From the NCBI RefSeq assembly GCF_022985175.1, contig NC_066887.1:39714522-39778521 (forward strand): a DNA stretch of 64,000 nucleotides, given 5' to 3'. Origin of the DNA: Labeo rohita (lineage: Eukaryota; Chordata; Actinopteri; Cypriniformes; Cyprinidae). Below, in pieces: positions 47,253 to 58,922 of this stretch (position 1 is the first letter of the stretch; each line of letters opens with the position of its first letter). The notes under the pieces are model-generated. The model made no database searches, was not told the DNA's origin, and was given only the letters and a program-made list of their open reading frames with translations. The position numbers and the translations under genes are program-made.

Positions 47253-49449
47253 TTACAACTCTCTGCTTCTGCAGTGCTGCTGGAATCGCAGGATTTTGCG
47301 TGCGATTCTGTCTGCGAGGAGACTCTGGTGCGTTTCCTCCAGGATGGACGGCAGGTTCAGCAGTTCCTCCTCAGACGTCCCGTCGTTCCGCTGGAGATGC
47401 TGCGGCGCGGCTCGCTTGCCGTTCCTCCTGCCGCTCCCCCTGCGCAGACGCCGGTTCACTAACTTCTGCATACGCTCGATGGGAATCCCAAACTGAACGT
47501 GCAGACCAGACAGAACCGGCTTGAATAAATCCTCCCAACCTGGAAGAAGAACAGCGGCTGAGGATGAATTCTCCATCATTTCACACTGTAAAAATCATTT
47601 ATTAAAGACGACTGGAGTGCAAGTCTGATTGTGAATGTGTGTGTCAGTGTACCTTTCGGTGTGTGATCGTGATGGTCACATGTTGCACACACACTGTCAT
47701 GCCACCTGGATCCCGGCAGCAGCAGCAGTTTATGGTCCTCGCAGGCGCTGTGAGTAACGCACGTTGTGTTTTCTTGAGTAACATCTGCGAAGTGTCCGTC
47801 TGCGCAGAGCTCACACACCGTGTCTTTGTGCGGCGTCCCTGCATACACACAATCAATCACCCGTCATCACATGAATCACTGAATAAAGCCAGCGGAGGCA
47901 AGAGGCAACAAAACACCAGCTGTGTGGCGAAACACCACTAAGCTTTTAATGATGAACTTACATGATACTTGATAACAGGTGTGAGTATCAGCTGTTGCCT
48001 AGCAACCGTAAACAAACTACAGTGACGTTGTGAACTCACACGGAGAAGAATAGCTCGACTGAATATTAATACTATGACTTGTTCTGAACATTTGTGACTC
48101 ATGACCACAAAAAACAGTCATAAGGGTATATTTTTTCAAACTGAGATTTATACATCATCTGAAAGCTGAATAAATAAGCTTTTCATTGATGTATGGTTTA
48201 TTAGGATAGGACAATATTTGGTGCAAAAAAGTCTAAATATTGAGAAAATCACCTTTAAAGTTGTCCAAATGAACTTAGTAATGCATATTACTAATCACAA
48301 ATTACATTTTGAAATATTTATGGTAGGAAATTTACAAAAAGGTGAAAATGATTTTTGGCATAAAAGAAAAATCATTTTGACCTGTACTATGTATTTTTGG
48401 CTATTGCCACAAACATACCCATGATACTAAAGACTAGTTTGTACTCCAGGCTCATATTTATTAATATCAGAACTATTTTTTTTTTTTTTTTTTTTTTTTT
48501 ATCAGAACTTTGCTCAAAAAAGTTTCATAAAGATGACACTGTGAGTTATGAAATGTAATGCAACTTTAAATGTATTAAACTTATCTAAATAATATCTTTA
48601 TCTTTAACAGTTCGTATTAAATCATTAAATGTGTGATATTATGTGTGAGTTATTAGTTGAATTCTAATTTAAAAGTAATCTAAATAATTACATTTATATG
48701 ATATTAAGATAAAACTGAGTTATTGATGAAGGAAAGATGATTAAGGTAAGATTATTATTAGGATATTAGCTTTTAATTAAAAGACACGCGTATCTATGAT
48801 TGTTTTGTAACTTATTTTAGGCTTTTCATAAGTTGTATACTATCTGTGTACACTTGTATATATTATATGTATATATAAATAAAACGTATTATTATTATAT
48901 AGGCAGGTTACCGGAAGCTTTGACTCCGTGACCCGGTTTGCAGGTGCTGTGTCTCCTGCAGAAGTGCTCATCCCAGTAGAATCCCGCCTTGCATTCGCAG
49001 AGTGTGTTGACGGATCCGTTACACGGCCGAACGACTCTCATGGTCTGATGGTCGGAGCAGGTGTCGCAGCGCAGACAGTCCGGGATGTAGTTCCAGAACT
49101 CCGTGAACAGACCCGCACCGCACGGGGCGCATTCCGTCTGGCTGGAGCGCGTGCAGTGCGCGCGCAGGCGTGATCCCGGGGGACACCGATTACACAGCAG
49201 CTGTTGTCTGGTGACCGGATCCGTGCGCCAGTAAGTGTACTCTTCCTCACCATTGGCTCCAGAGAGAGCGGACACCAGCAAAAAGCATACTGAGCATAAG
49301 AGAAACTAGAGAAACGAAAGCGCAATGAAGATTATATATATATATATACACACACATACATGACATTAAGCTATTAAGATATTAAAATAAAGTTAGGAGT
49401 ATTTCAACAAGCATCACTCTGAATGATGACGCGATTGGTCACTCACCAT
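47253..49449 (-). CDS. tnfrsf6b: TNF-receptor-family soluble decoy receptor, DcR3-like, complete
   Basis: Coding exons 49449-49447, 49305-48912, 47838-47653 and 47539-47253 give 870 nt (289 codons plus stop) with GT-AG introns in phases 0, 1 and 1. Residues 1 to about 19 (MFLLCSVCFLLVSALSGANG) form a signal peptide. Four cysteine-rich repeats follow, including LLCNRCPPGSRLRAHC, GLFTEFWNYIPDCLRC, CECKAGFYWDEHFC and VCELCADGHFADVT, with possible N-glycosylation at NGS and NTT. The tail is basic (KLVNRRLRRGSGRRNGKRAA) with no transmembrane segment or complete death domains. Human DcR3 is 300 residues and osteoprotegerin 401, so size, FWNY motif and tail favour DcR3. Family knowledge: secreted protein that binds FasL, LIGHT and TL1A and blocks their signalling. 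Ligands in this fish are inferred. An osteoprotegerin-like alternative is less likely. Confidence 0.85.
48090..48458 (-). repeat. Interspersed 'gtgaccctgga' element, copy 3, inverted
   Basis: Inverse of 11020-11428: 'tttttggctattgccacaaa' and 'tgatgtatggtttattagga' are readable. It lies in tnfrsf6b intron 2, followed by a T run at 48478-48500. Confidence 0.8.
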
Positions 49450-49493
49450 CTTTGGCGCTGCTGTCGGGCTTCATTGATGCTCGTGGTGTGCGC

Positions 49494-49500
49494 TTTTATA
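49494..49500 (-). promoter_or_regulatory. tnfrsf6b: TATA box of tnfrsf6b
   Basis: The minus strand reads TATAAAAG starting at 49500. A start site about 30 bp downstream would fall near 49470, giving a 5'UTR of about 20 nt before the ATG at 49449 and excluding the out-of-frame ATG at 49474. Confidence 0.6.
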
Positions 49501-49664
49501 TCCTCACAGACCCGCCCACGGATCAATCCAGCTCATGACAAATGTCATTTAACAGTAAAACTAGAGCAGGAAAAATGAGTCATTCCACCTGCGGGACCAG
49601 AAAACAGATGAAACCCCTACAGACAGGAACCGAGACTAGAGAGAGACCCTTTTCACTCCCGACG

Positions 49665-50245
49665 GTAACAACACAACACATAGTAACAGCGTCACAATCT
49701 ACAACACCAAGCTGACATCAAACGCAATAATAATAATTATAATAATAAAAAGAAGGATGATAAATCAGAGCACAAGTTTTTATAAGCGCAACTAATTTAA
49801 CTCTTGGGCGTTAAATCTGATGCCATTGATATGGTCAGACTTTTTTTTTCTTGCGTAACGGTGTTTTTTCACAATCATTAGCGCATCACCAGATCTTTAC
49901 AAACTCAAAACAAAACAACATCATTTCACAATATAGAAGAAACACGATTCTGTTAGTGGAGTTGTTTTTTCATGTGACTCTTGATGCATAAATAAGTGTT
50001 TTAGTTTAACTTGATTAAATCTTTAGATAATTCCCTGCTAAAAACACACACGTATTAGTGTGTATATATAATATAATAAAAACACCGTTACGCAAGGAAA
50101 AAAAATAGTCTGACTGTATCAATGCCATCAGATTTAACGCTCAAGAGTTACATTAGTTGCGTTTATTATTATTGTGTTTGATGTCAGTTTGTTGTTGTAG
50201 ATGGTGTTTATTGTTACGCTGTTTCTATATGTGTTGTTCCCATTA
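49665..50245. mobile_element. Fold-back element upstream of tnfrsf6b
   Basis: The left arm ('caacacatagtaacagcgtc', 'gacatcaaacgcaataataa', 'gttaaatctgatgccattga') is inverted on the right ('tgccatcagatttaacgctc', 'tgtttgatgtcag', 'gttacgctgtttctatatgt'). Arms are about 210 and 170 bp. It starts about 165 bp above the TATA box. Confidence 0.8.
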
Positions 50246-50283
50246 ATAAACAATCATAATTTTATCTTAATGTCTGTGTCATG

Positions 50284-50600
50284 TATTTAATAATGTGCTG
50301 GTTGACTGGTCTTAGCTGGTTTTAGTTGGTTAGTCAGCTGAAAGAAGTGGTCAAAACCTCTCTAAAACCATCAGATCTAAAAAAGTCCATCACTCCGCAC
50401 AGTCTGGTTTCAGTTGGTTTTTCTTTTTTTCAGCACATGATTTGGGTCACAAACACTATCATTGGCCAGAGCAGACTAAGCTGGTTTTAGCTGGCCTTCT
50501 GTCTAGTTATGGATGGTATAGCAAGCTGATTTTAGAGAGGTTTTGACCACCAGCTTAAACCAGGCAAGACCAGCACAAGCTGGTTTCAGCTTTTCTTTTT
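50284..50600. repeat. Decayed 'gctggttttagctggt' palindromic repeat
   Basis: Diverged relative of 33874-34067, with 'ggttttgaccaccagcttaaa' and 'ttagctggttttagttggtt' arms. Confidence 0.6.
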
Positions 50601-50609
50601 TTTAAATAA

Positions 50610-51690
50610 TAGATGACTAACATGTAAGAGTATTTTATGCCCCCATTGTTTTAAATAATAGGAAACGACATCATGATGCATGACTACAAAAGTCTTACAA
50701 CTGAAATTTCTTTATCTTCAGTCAGTTTTCATATCGTTTCTGCTAAATATGTAGTGAACATAAACAGCAAAAATGCCAACTGTTAACTAAACTGAAAAAA
50801 AAGTGCAGAAAACAGCACAGCTTAGTTATAAGTGGTCACTCTTACAATAAAAATAAAATATGGATATAAATAATGTGTGTTTGACTTATAGGACAGAGAA
50901 TATTTATTAGAATATTGTGCAGGAACTTGATCCCTGGTCATTCACTGTGATTTATTTCTATCTATTTTTGTCAGTAAGAACACACTAGATTTGTGACTAT
51001 AGTAGTAACTACTAGTTAAGAGCTCTAGTGCCGCCTGCAGGCCGATATGTTAATACAGAGATAAAGCAGCTGATGGAAACACACCTGACCTTAAATAGTC
51101 ATAGTTCATCCACAAATTATGTCATTTGCTTTCTTCAGTGGAACACAAAAGCCACAGTGACTTGCAGTGTGTATTTTTCCTCCATACAATGAAAGTCAGT
51201 GGGAACTACGCAGTCTTCCAAATCTCAAAAGGTAAAACAGAAAGTCATAAGGGTTGGAAGCCAGTTTCCACTACATAATAAAGAAAACAAATGGCAATCA
51301 ACCTTTTCTCTCACAGTTCTGACGTATTTGTACTCACAATTCAGAAGACAAAAAAAAAAAAAAAAAAAAAAAAAAACAGTTGTGAGATATAAAGTCAGAA
51401 TTTAAAGGGAAATTTTGCATTGTGAGATATAAATTAAGAAAAATCTGAATTGCAATACAAACTCAGAATTAGGAAGAAAAAAACTTGACTGTGAAATATA
51501 AACTCTGAATTATGAGGAACAATTCAGAATTGCAAGACATAAACTCTACTAAATGTTTTTTGGATGTTTCACCATGAACACTTCCTCTCCTTGGTCTTCA
51601 AAAATGTGTAATATTAATTTAGTGACACTCATGGAAATATGATATTTTGTACATCAAAATATGACTTTCTATTACGAAACAGGATGTTGA
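50610..51690. other. Intergenic, no gene recognised
   Basis: Holds an A run (51349-51376) and decayed 'tgagatataaagtcagaatt' repeats to 51545; nothing else was recognised. Confidence 0.55.
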
Positions 51691-51699
51691 TTTCATACA

Positions 51700-52620
51700 T
51701 GTCCTCATATGAGGACACCGGGACTGAAAGTATGTTTATTACGCATTTTGGGAGACACAACAAATGAATAGGCAAAGAAATTATATTTCAATATTCCTAT
51801 GAAATATTATGTACTATTATGAAAATATTGTCAATTATTACTCCCATTATTCCACTAACATGTTTTTTATTACGTGTTGCCCCAAAAACACATTAATATG
51901 CAAATTAGATGGTTCATTGGTGTCAAATCGGCTCAAATTTTTGATTTTGCTATTTTTTTTCCTTAAGAAAGATAGACGTATAGTGATGAAAGCTAAAATA
52001 TTAAATGTCATGGATGAATATTTTTAGAGTAATCCACTATTTTGTAGAGGGAGGTCAAAATGGCCTTCACCTTAGCTTCAGAGTCAAGTTACGGGGGTAA
52101 AAATGACTTCAGCAAAATGGCAGCGTTTCTAGCAGTTCTATTAGTAAAATCTGTTGACTTGATCAGTCTTTGTTGCATTATGTGCCTATGGTGACCATTC
52201 ACAAATGGAGAAACAGCACTTTTCAAGTTTTTCTCCAAAGTTTGCATGTCTGTAACTGAAGAAGTGTTAAAGATATTTTAATGCCCTCTTAGATATTGGG
52301 TCTTAACAAACTTTTCCTTTTGGCATCTTCATTTTTAAGGCCCTGTATGGTTCAGTTCCAGAAATAATGGAATTTCAATATGGCTCCAGGAGTAAATTGT
52401 TACAATTTCCACATTATTAGTGGTCAAAAACCAAATGTGTGTCAGCTTGAAAAAAATATGATACTTCTTTTCTTTTAAAGAGGAATGTCTGAAGAACATA
52501 ATGTTGAAAATAGAAATGTATCTTGTTTCTTTCCGTCAAGACAACTGCATTGAACAAACCAGTCTGAGTGCCATAAATATTCTTTTCTTTTAGAATCTTA
52601 ATTTTCAAGGCCCTACATCT
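51700..52620. repeat. Left arm of a large inverted repeat
   Basis: 'atgtcctcatatgaggacac' marks the outer end. Inward, 'aaagctaaaatattaaatgt', 'agtaatccactattttgtag' and 'gtatcttgtttctttc' have inverted counterparts in 56545-57612. Confidence 0.85.
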
Positions 52621-52985
52621 GTCACGGTTGTGTGGGAATGAGACGAACTAAGACTAGATATAACAAAAAGTCTTTAATAAACTCCACAAATGGTATATCC
52701 AGACAGGTAGGCCAGGGGAACACACACACCAACATAACATTAAGGTCCAACAACAAACAATGAACGGAATCCAACTTATAAAGGAGTGCTAACCATACAA
52801 AGACAGGTGTGGGTGATTAACCAATAATAACTTAACAAGGTGGAGGAAGGGCTGACGACTCCAGGGGGCTGACCAACAGCGGCAGAGCAGGTGGAGGTGG
52901 AGTCCGAGGCGGAGACAGAGAGCCGAAGATTCAGGGCGACACAGAGGATCCGGAGGGCCAAGGCGGAGCTGGAGCGACAGAGGTA
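52621..52985. other. GC-richer stretch between the left arm and the L2 LINE
   Basis: Starts 'ctgtcacggttgtgtgggaa' and ends in purine-rich 'ggcggagctggagcgacaga'. It may be a fragment of another retroelement or the 5' region of the L2 copy. No coding evidence. Confidence 0.35.
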
Positions 52986-53308
52986 AGATCGTTATTCACG
53001 TCGGCACAAATGATGTTCGACTTCGCCAGTCGGAGATCACTAAAAATAATGTTAAAGAGGTGTGTGAACTTGCAAGTATGATGTCAGACACTGTAATTTG
53101 CTCTGGCCCCCTCCCTGCGTATCATGGTGATGAGATACATAGCAGACTGTCGTCACTAAATGGCTGGATGTCTAAGTGGTGCCCGCAGAATAACATAGGT
53201 TTCATAGACAATTGGACAAGTTTTTGGGGCAGACCTGACCTGTTGAAAAGAGATGGTCTTCATCCCTCCAGGGGTGGTGCTGCTCTTCTCTCTAGTAATA
53301 TGGCATAA
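52985..53308 (+). pseudogene. L2 ORF1 esterase-like fragment
   Basis: Reads IVIHVGTNDVRLRQSEITKN, then VICSGPLPAYHGDEIHSRLS and RDGLHPSRGGAALLS. GTND and DGLHPS correspond to SGNH-hydrolase blocks III and V. The N-terminal serine block is not present in frame. Confidence 0.75.
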
Positions 53309-53570
53309 AATCTTAGAGTTTGCACTTGACTAACTGGGGCCCAGGTCAGGAAGCAGACAGACTGGCTAATCCGACCGTCTGCTAGCCGCCTCACGTCACC
53401 AAAATCAGTTAATTCTCAGCACATAGAGACCCTTTCACCTAGATATCATGCTATAGAGACTGTGTCTGTTCCCCGAGCTAGACAATACAAAAGACGTCCA
53501 AACCAATTTAAGAGTAACAGTCTAATCAACGTTCAACAAATAAAAAAATGTACATAATGCAGAGAAACAA

Positions 53571-54361
53571 ATGATAAAACTTGGCCTATTGAATATCAGG
53601 TCCCTCTCTACAAAAGCGCTTTTTGTAAATGATATGATCATTGATCATAACCTAGATGTGCTATGTTTGACAGAAACCTGGCTAAAATCAGATGATTACA
53701 TTATCTTAAACGAGTCTACTCCTCATGATTACTGTTATAAACATGAGCCACGTCTAAAAGGTAAAGGGGGAGGTGTTTCTACAATTTATAGCAATATTTT
53801 CAGTGTTTCTCAGAGAGCGGGCTTCAAGTATAACTCGTTTGAAGTAATGGTGCTTCATGTAACATGTAACAAGTGTTAATGATAAATCCCTCATGACGTT
53901 TGTACTTGTTACTGTATACAGGCCACCAGGGCACCATACAGATTTTCTTAAAGAATTCGCTGATTTTACATCTGAGCTGGTGTTGGCTACAGATAAGATC
54001 TTAATAGTAGGTGACTTTAACATCCATGTTGATAATGAAAACGATGCACTGGCAGCAGCATTTACAGGCATTTTAAATTCTATTGGAGTTAGACAACACG
54101 TGTCAGGTCCCACTCATTGTCGAAATCATACTCTAGACTTAATACTGTCACATGGAATTGATGTCAATGCCGTTGAGATTCTGCAGCAAAGTGATGATAT
54201 CTCTGATCATTATCTAGTCTCGTGTATTCTCCAGATGACTAAAACTGTAAATTCAACTCAATGCGAAACATACCAATTTGAAAAACTAACGGATTGTGTA
54301 GTTGAGTTAAAAAATTGGATGACAAGTAATTTCTTACTGCTAAATTCTGAAAAAAACGGAG
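53571..54361 (+). pseudogene. L2 endonuclease, frameshifted
   Basis: IKLGLLNIRSLSTKALFVND and LDVLCLTETWLKSDDYI start an apurinic-type endonuclease, broken near 53878. It resumes with VTVYRPPGHHTDF, KILIVGDFNIHVDNENDALA and SDDISDHYLVSCIL. It then jumps straight to KLTDCVVELKNWMTSNFLLL, so the RT fingers and palm with the YADD box are missing. Confidence 0.85.
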
Positions 54362-55066
54362 GTGTTAATTATTGGACCTAAAACCTCAGCGTGTAATAAC
54401 CTAAAACACTGTCTAATACTTGATGGCTGTTCTGTCAATTCTTCGTCATCAGTTAGGAACCTAGGTGTGCTATTTGATGGCAATCTTTCCTTTGAAAACT
54501 ACATCTCTAGTATTTGCAAAACTGCATTTTTCCATCTCAAAAATATATCTAAACTACGACCTATGCTCTCAATGTCAAATGTTGAAACATTAATTCATGC
54601 GTTTATGACCTCAAGGTTAGATTACTGTAATGCTTTATTGGGTGGTTGTTCTGCTCACTTAATAAACAAACTCCAGCTGGTCCAAAATGCAGCAGCTAGA
54701 GTTCTTACTAGAACCAAAAAGTATGATCATATTAGCCCGGTTCTGTCTACACTGCACTGGCTCCCTATTAAACATTGTATAGATTTTAAAATCTTGCTAA
54801 TTACTTATAAAGCCCTGAATGGTTTAGCTCCTCAGTACCTGAGTGAGCTCTTATCGCATTATAGTCCCTCACGTCCGCTGCGTTCTCAAAACTCTGGCAA
54901 TTTGATAATACCTAGAATATCAAAATCAACCACGGGCGGCAGATCATTTTCTTATTTAGCGCCCAAACTCTGGAACAATCTACCCAACACTGTTTGGGAC
55001 ACAGACACACTCTGTCAGTTTAAATCTAGATTAAAGACCCATCTCTTTAACCTTGCTTACACATAA
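54362..55066 (+). pseudogene. L2 RT C-terminal region
   Basis: Contains MTSRLDYCNALLGG, LQLVQNAAARVLTRTKKYDH, LSTLHWLPIKHCIDFKILLI and YLAPKLWNNLP, the characteristic C-terminal part of L2/CR1-type ORF2. It is one frame off the preceding piece at about 54360. Confidence 0.88.
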
Positions 55067-55779
55067 CACATCAACATATTCTTTCAAATCCGTTAAAGGA
55101 TTGTTAGGCTGCACTAATTAGGTCAACCGGAACTGGGAACACTTCCCATAACACCCGATGTACTCCGTGCATCATCAGAAGAATGGCATCTACGCTAATA
55201 TTAGTCTGTTTCTTTCTTATTCCGAGGTCACCTTAACCACCAGATCCAGTCCGTATCCAGATCAGATGGTCACTGCAGTCCCCCGGATCCAGTCCAAACC
55301 CAGCCCAGATGGTGGATCAGCACCTAGAGACGACCTCTACAGCCCTGAATGTCAGCGGAGACCACATCAACTAGATGAGCCCCAGAGACGGATCCCCAGT
55401 GAAGACCTCGTCACCTAGACGGCTGTCGGCACAGGACCACGGGACCTGGTGAGTCCTCTGCGTCTGGCCAGAGGAGAACTGGCCCCCCCGACTGAGCCTG
55501 GTTTCTCCCAAGGTTTTTTTTTCTCCATTTGTCACAGATGGAGCTTTGGTTCCTTGCCGCTGTTGCCTCTGGCTTGCTTAGTTGGGGACACTTTCTCTTC
55601 ACACGATATTGTATTTTATTTTATTTGATTAACTACCTTTACATAAAAAATTGAATGTTTATTGTTGCCCTTTTGCATTGTTGATGTACTATTTCCTATT
55701 AAACACTGTACAGCCGCCTTGTCACAATTCTGTATTGTTAAAGGCGGTGTATAAATAAAGGTGACTTGACTTGACTTGT

Positions 55780-56540
55780 TAGTCATTACGGTTTACAATG
55801 CAAATATGCAAAAAAATTACAGGAACCCAGGGATTAGGACTGTACAGTGTGACTCAGCAGATTATGAATGACCAGGATTAATTGTTAACTCTAGGTAAAG
55901 TATGAACAGTGTGAAATGTTCCCATCTATATATAGATGAATAGGGTTCAGAATTACCCAGTGTTAATTATTTCAATTGTGAGAGACATTAAATGTTTGAG
56001 GTACTATCAGTGATTCTGCCAAATGTGCTCTTTAGCAGCAGCTACTACTTGATCTATGACTATGCTGACTATGCTTCATATTTTATAACAATAAAATGAA
56101 TGCATTTTGAAACATTGCGTTGGACAAACATTGGACAAAAGCAACCACACTTCCCTATGAGGTCAAACATGTTACAATACTGCATGATAAAACTCTTGGT
56201 AGCTTCAGAAGCTGTTAAAATGAACAAAATCCCTTCTTCCAAATACACCTAAAACTGATTCAAATATAGAATCTTATGAATAGACTACAGAGAGCAAGGT
56301 AATGTGCCTCAACTTGACCAATTAAGTGCACTTTTAGCGTTCAGACAGCTATGTTCTATACAATTGTTTTAATAAAGGGGAACAAGATAGAATTCTTATT
56401 TCAGTCTTATTTATTATTTTCAGACATTTTTCTTTAAATAAAATAAGTATCAGCTGTATACAGAGTGACCAACATTTAGTTTTCGACCACTGAAAATGAG
56501 CAACATTCAGCAATCTGGACATGGAGCCTCATTGAGATCC
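55780..56540. other. Unassigned interior of the inverted-repeat structure
   Basis: AT-rich, no open frame of note; lies between the L2 tail and the right arm. Confidence 0.5.
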
Positions 56541-56544
56541 TCAT

Positions 56545-57612
56545 ATCTCTGGGACTGAATGATGTAGGACCTTGAAAATGAAGAGTTCAAAAGCAAAGTT
56601 TCTTAACAACTAGAATCTGAAATCACATTGCAATATCTTTATTCCTTCTTGAGTTATAGGCACACGAACCTTGGAAAAGGAATATTTATGGCACTCGGAC
56701 TGGTGTGTTCAATGCAGTTGTCTTGACAGAAAGAAACAAGATACATCTCTAGTTTCAACATTATTTGTTCTTCAGACATTCCTCTTTAATAGAAAGGAAG
56801 TATCATATTTGTTTTTTAACCACTCAAAATGTGTACAGTTTATTGATTTTCTCCTGGAGCCATATTGAAATTCCATTATCTCTGGAATCGAATCTCACAT
56901 GGCATTACAAATAAAGATGCCAAAAGGAAAGTTTGTTAAGACCCAACATTAAGATATCTGTAATATTTCTTGAGTTACAGACATGCAAACTTTGGAGAAA
57001 AACTTGAAAAGTGCTGTTTCCTCATTTTTGAATAGTCACCATTGGCACATAATGCAACAAAGACTGATAAAGTCAACAGATTTTACTAAGAGAACTAATA
57101 GAATCTTTGTGTAAAAATAAGATGATGATGCTGCCATCTTTCGAAGTCATTTTTACCCCCCTGTAATTTTACTCTGAATCAAAGGTGAAAAATGCTGTTT
57201 GGACCTTCCTCTACAAAATAGTGGATTACTCAGTAAATATTCATCAATGACATTTAATATTTTAGCTTTCATCACTATGCATGTCTATCTTTCTTCAGAA
57301 CAAATATTACCAAAATCAAAACTTTTAGCTGGGGACCACTGGTTAATTTGACACAGAATGACCCAGATTTTGTTTATAGAAAATGAGAAAACCTGTTTAT
57401 GGCCATTTTACACACATTTTGCGTAAGGAAAAATGGTATATAAAATCATTCTGTTATAACATAGTTGAGACTCATCTTTATACAAAATTTGGTAAAAAAA
57501 AAAAAATCCTGAAAACTAAAAATGTATTGGTGAATCAATTGTTTTTGCCTATGCATGTTCATTTATGTTTTTTCATTTATTTTTTAAATTGAGTTCTGAT
57601 GTCCTCTACCAA
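56545..57612. repeat. Right arm of the large inverted repeat
   Basis: Inverse of 51700-52620: 'gaaagaaacaagatacatct', 'ctacaaaatagtggattact' and 'acatttaatattttagcttt' are recognisable. The outer end is 'tgatgtcctctaccaaggac'. Confidence 0.85.
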
Positions 57613-57684
57613 GGACATAGCATAACTTATGAATTAAATATCATTTAATTTTTTACACAATTTTTTTTTTTTAATGTTCTAAAC

Positions 57685-57877
57685 CTGGGGTGTTCAACCC
57701 TGGTCCTGGAGATCGACCTTCCTGCAGAGTTCAGCTCCAACCCTGAAAAAACACACCTGAACCAAATAGTTAGGATCTGAAGGAGCACTGGATATTTACA
57801 GACAGGTGTGTTTGATCAGGGTTGGAACTAAACTCTGCAGCAAGGTTGATCTCCAGGAACAGGGTTGGGCACCCCTG
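57685..57877. mobile_element. 193-bp hAT-like palindromic MITE, copy 2
   Basis: Same family and length as 43627-43819. The 8-bp flanks are TTCTAAAC and CTCTAAAC (7/8). Confidence 0.88.
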
Positions 57878-58453
57878 CTCTAAACAATGTGATGACGTGA
57901 AAAAAAAAAATGTTTTACTACGTTTTTTCCCCAGGTCGCAGGAAGATAATTGTCAAATCTAAACTCTGAAATATGAGGAAAAATTCTGAAATGTGACACA
58001 TAACCTGTACAGAATTGCAAAATATAAACTGAAAATTCAAAGGAAAGAGTCAGAATCGTGAGAAACACTCAACAGTGCTATCATTCTAGTACTAATAGTT
58101 GCAAAGTCACTTACAGTCATCAGAGGGTCTAAAGTGGATCAACAAAATGTAAGCAGAAAAAAAATGTCAGAGCTCTGAGTTTATATCTCGCAGTTCTATT
58201 TTCTTCCTCAGACCCACAAAAACAAAGGTCAAGTTGTGAGACAGACCTTTTTTTTAATCCACAGTGGAAAAAGGCATGAGTGGCAGTAAATGATGACCTG
58301 TTTTTCTATACTGAGTATATGATTCGACTTGCTTATCGAATGACACGCTCATACTTTCACTGAAGCGTCTACACATTTCCACTTATTTCTGTCGTTGACT
58401 GTCAGCCAGCGGCGTCTCACACATTCATAACTTATTTTATCGGATTCATCGCC

Positions 58454-58535
58454 ATGCATTCAGATGAACTGAATCACCCAACATTCAAACTCAGTGACAG
58501 AGCAAGAGCTGTTAGACAACTGCTATATGAAAACA
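58454..58535 (+). other. Candidate first coding exon, unassigned
   Basis: ATG in 'tcgccatgc' opens MHSDELNHPTFKLSDRARAV, then RQLLYEN, and ends in phase 1 at a perfect GTGAGT donor. No family was recognised, and no matching downstream exon was found before the transposons at 59.6 kb. Confidence 0.3.
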
Positions 58536-58922
58536 GTGAGTCATAGATGGGTCATTTCCCATTTGAGGGGATTCCTCAAACACAAACAAATCTCGAGGCG
58601 TTACACGTGGAAAATCTCCTGAGTTTAGCGTGCTACTACGGAGAAAAGAGAAACTAGAAGGGCGGAGGAGGGAATCCTTTGGGTGGGCGGCAGTGTTTAC
58701 ATCACAGTCAAACACAAACTAATGAAACTAACCCACTCAGATGATTCAGCTGGACAGAAATACAGAAATGCTAACAAACATCAGGAGCGACTGAATTACC
58801 GAGAGTACAAATGTCAACCTTGTCAAATTTTGACTGATTTTTATGCAAGTAAACGTCTGAATAACCGCAGTAATATTTTCAGATAAACACTTATTGTACT
58901 GAAGCAGCTTGGCTTTACTCAC

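Larger units (their letters stand above)
52985..55775 (+). mobile_element. L2-type LINE with RT core deleted, copy A
   Basis: Order: SGNH-esterase ORF1 remnant (to 53306), endonuclease (53571-54240), deletion junction near 54250-54290, RT C-terminal region (54362-55066), 3'UTR (55067-55750) and GACTT-repeat tail (55754-55775). Shared 3' half with the inverted copy at 61976-63112. ORF1 esterase domains are known in L2/CR1-type elements of fish. Confidence 0.85.

Noticed and set aside
47181..47524. Plus-strand arginine/serine-rich frames
   Set aside because: Antisense shadows of tnfrsf6b exon 4.
49472..49474. ATG upstream as the tnfrsf6b start
   Set aside because: Its frame runs out of phase with the signal peptide and meets a stop in exon 2; it also lies at or above the TATA-predicted start site.
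52776..52961. 61-codon minus-strand frame
   Set aside because: Low-complexity purine/pyrimidine stretch beside the L2; no family features.
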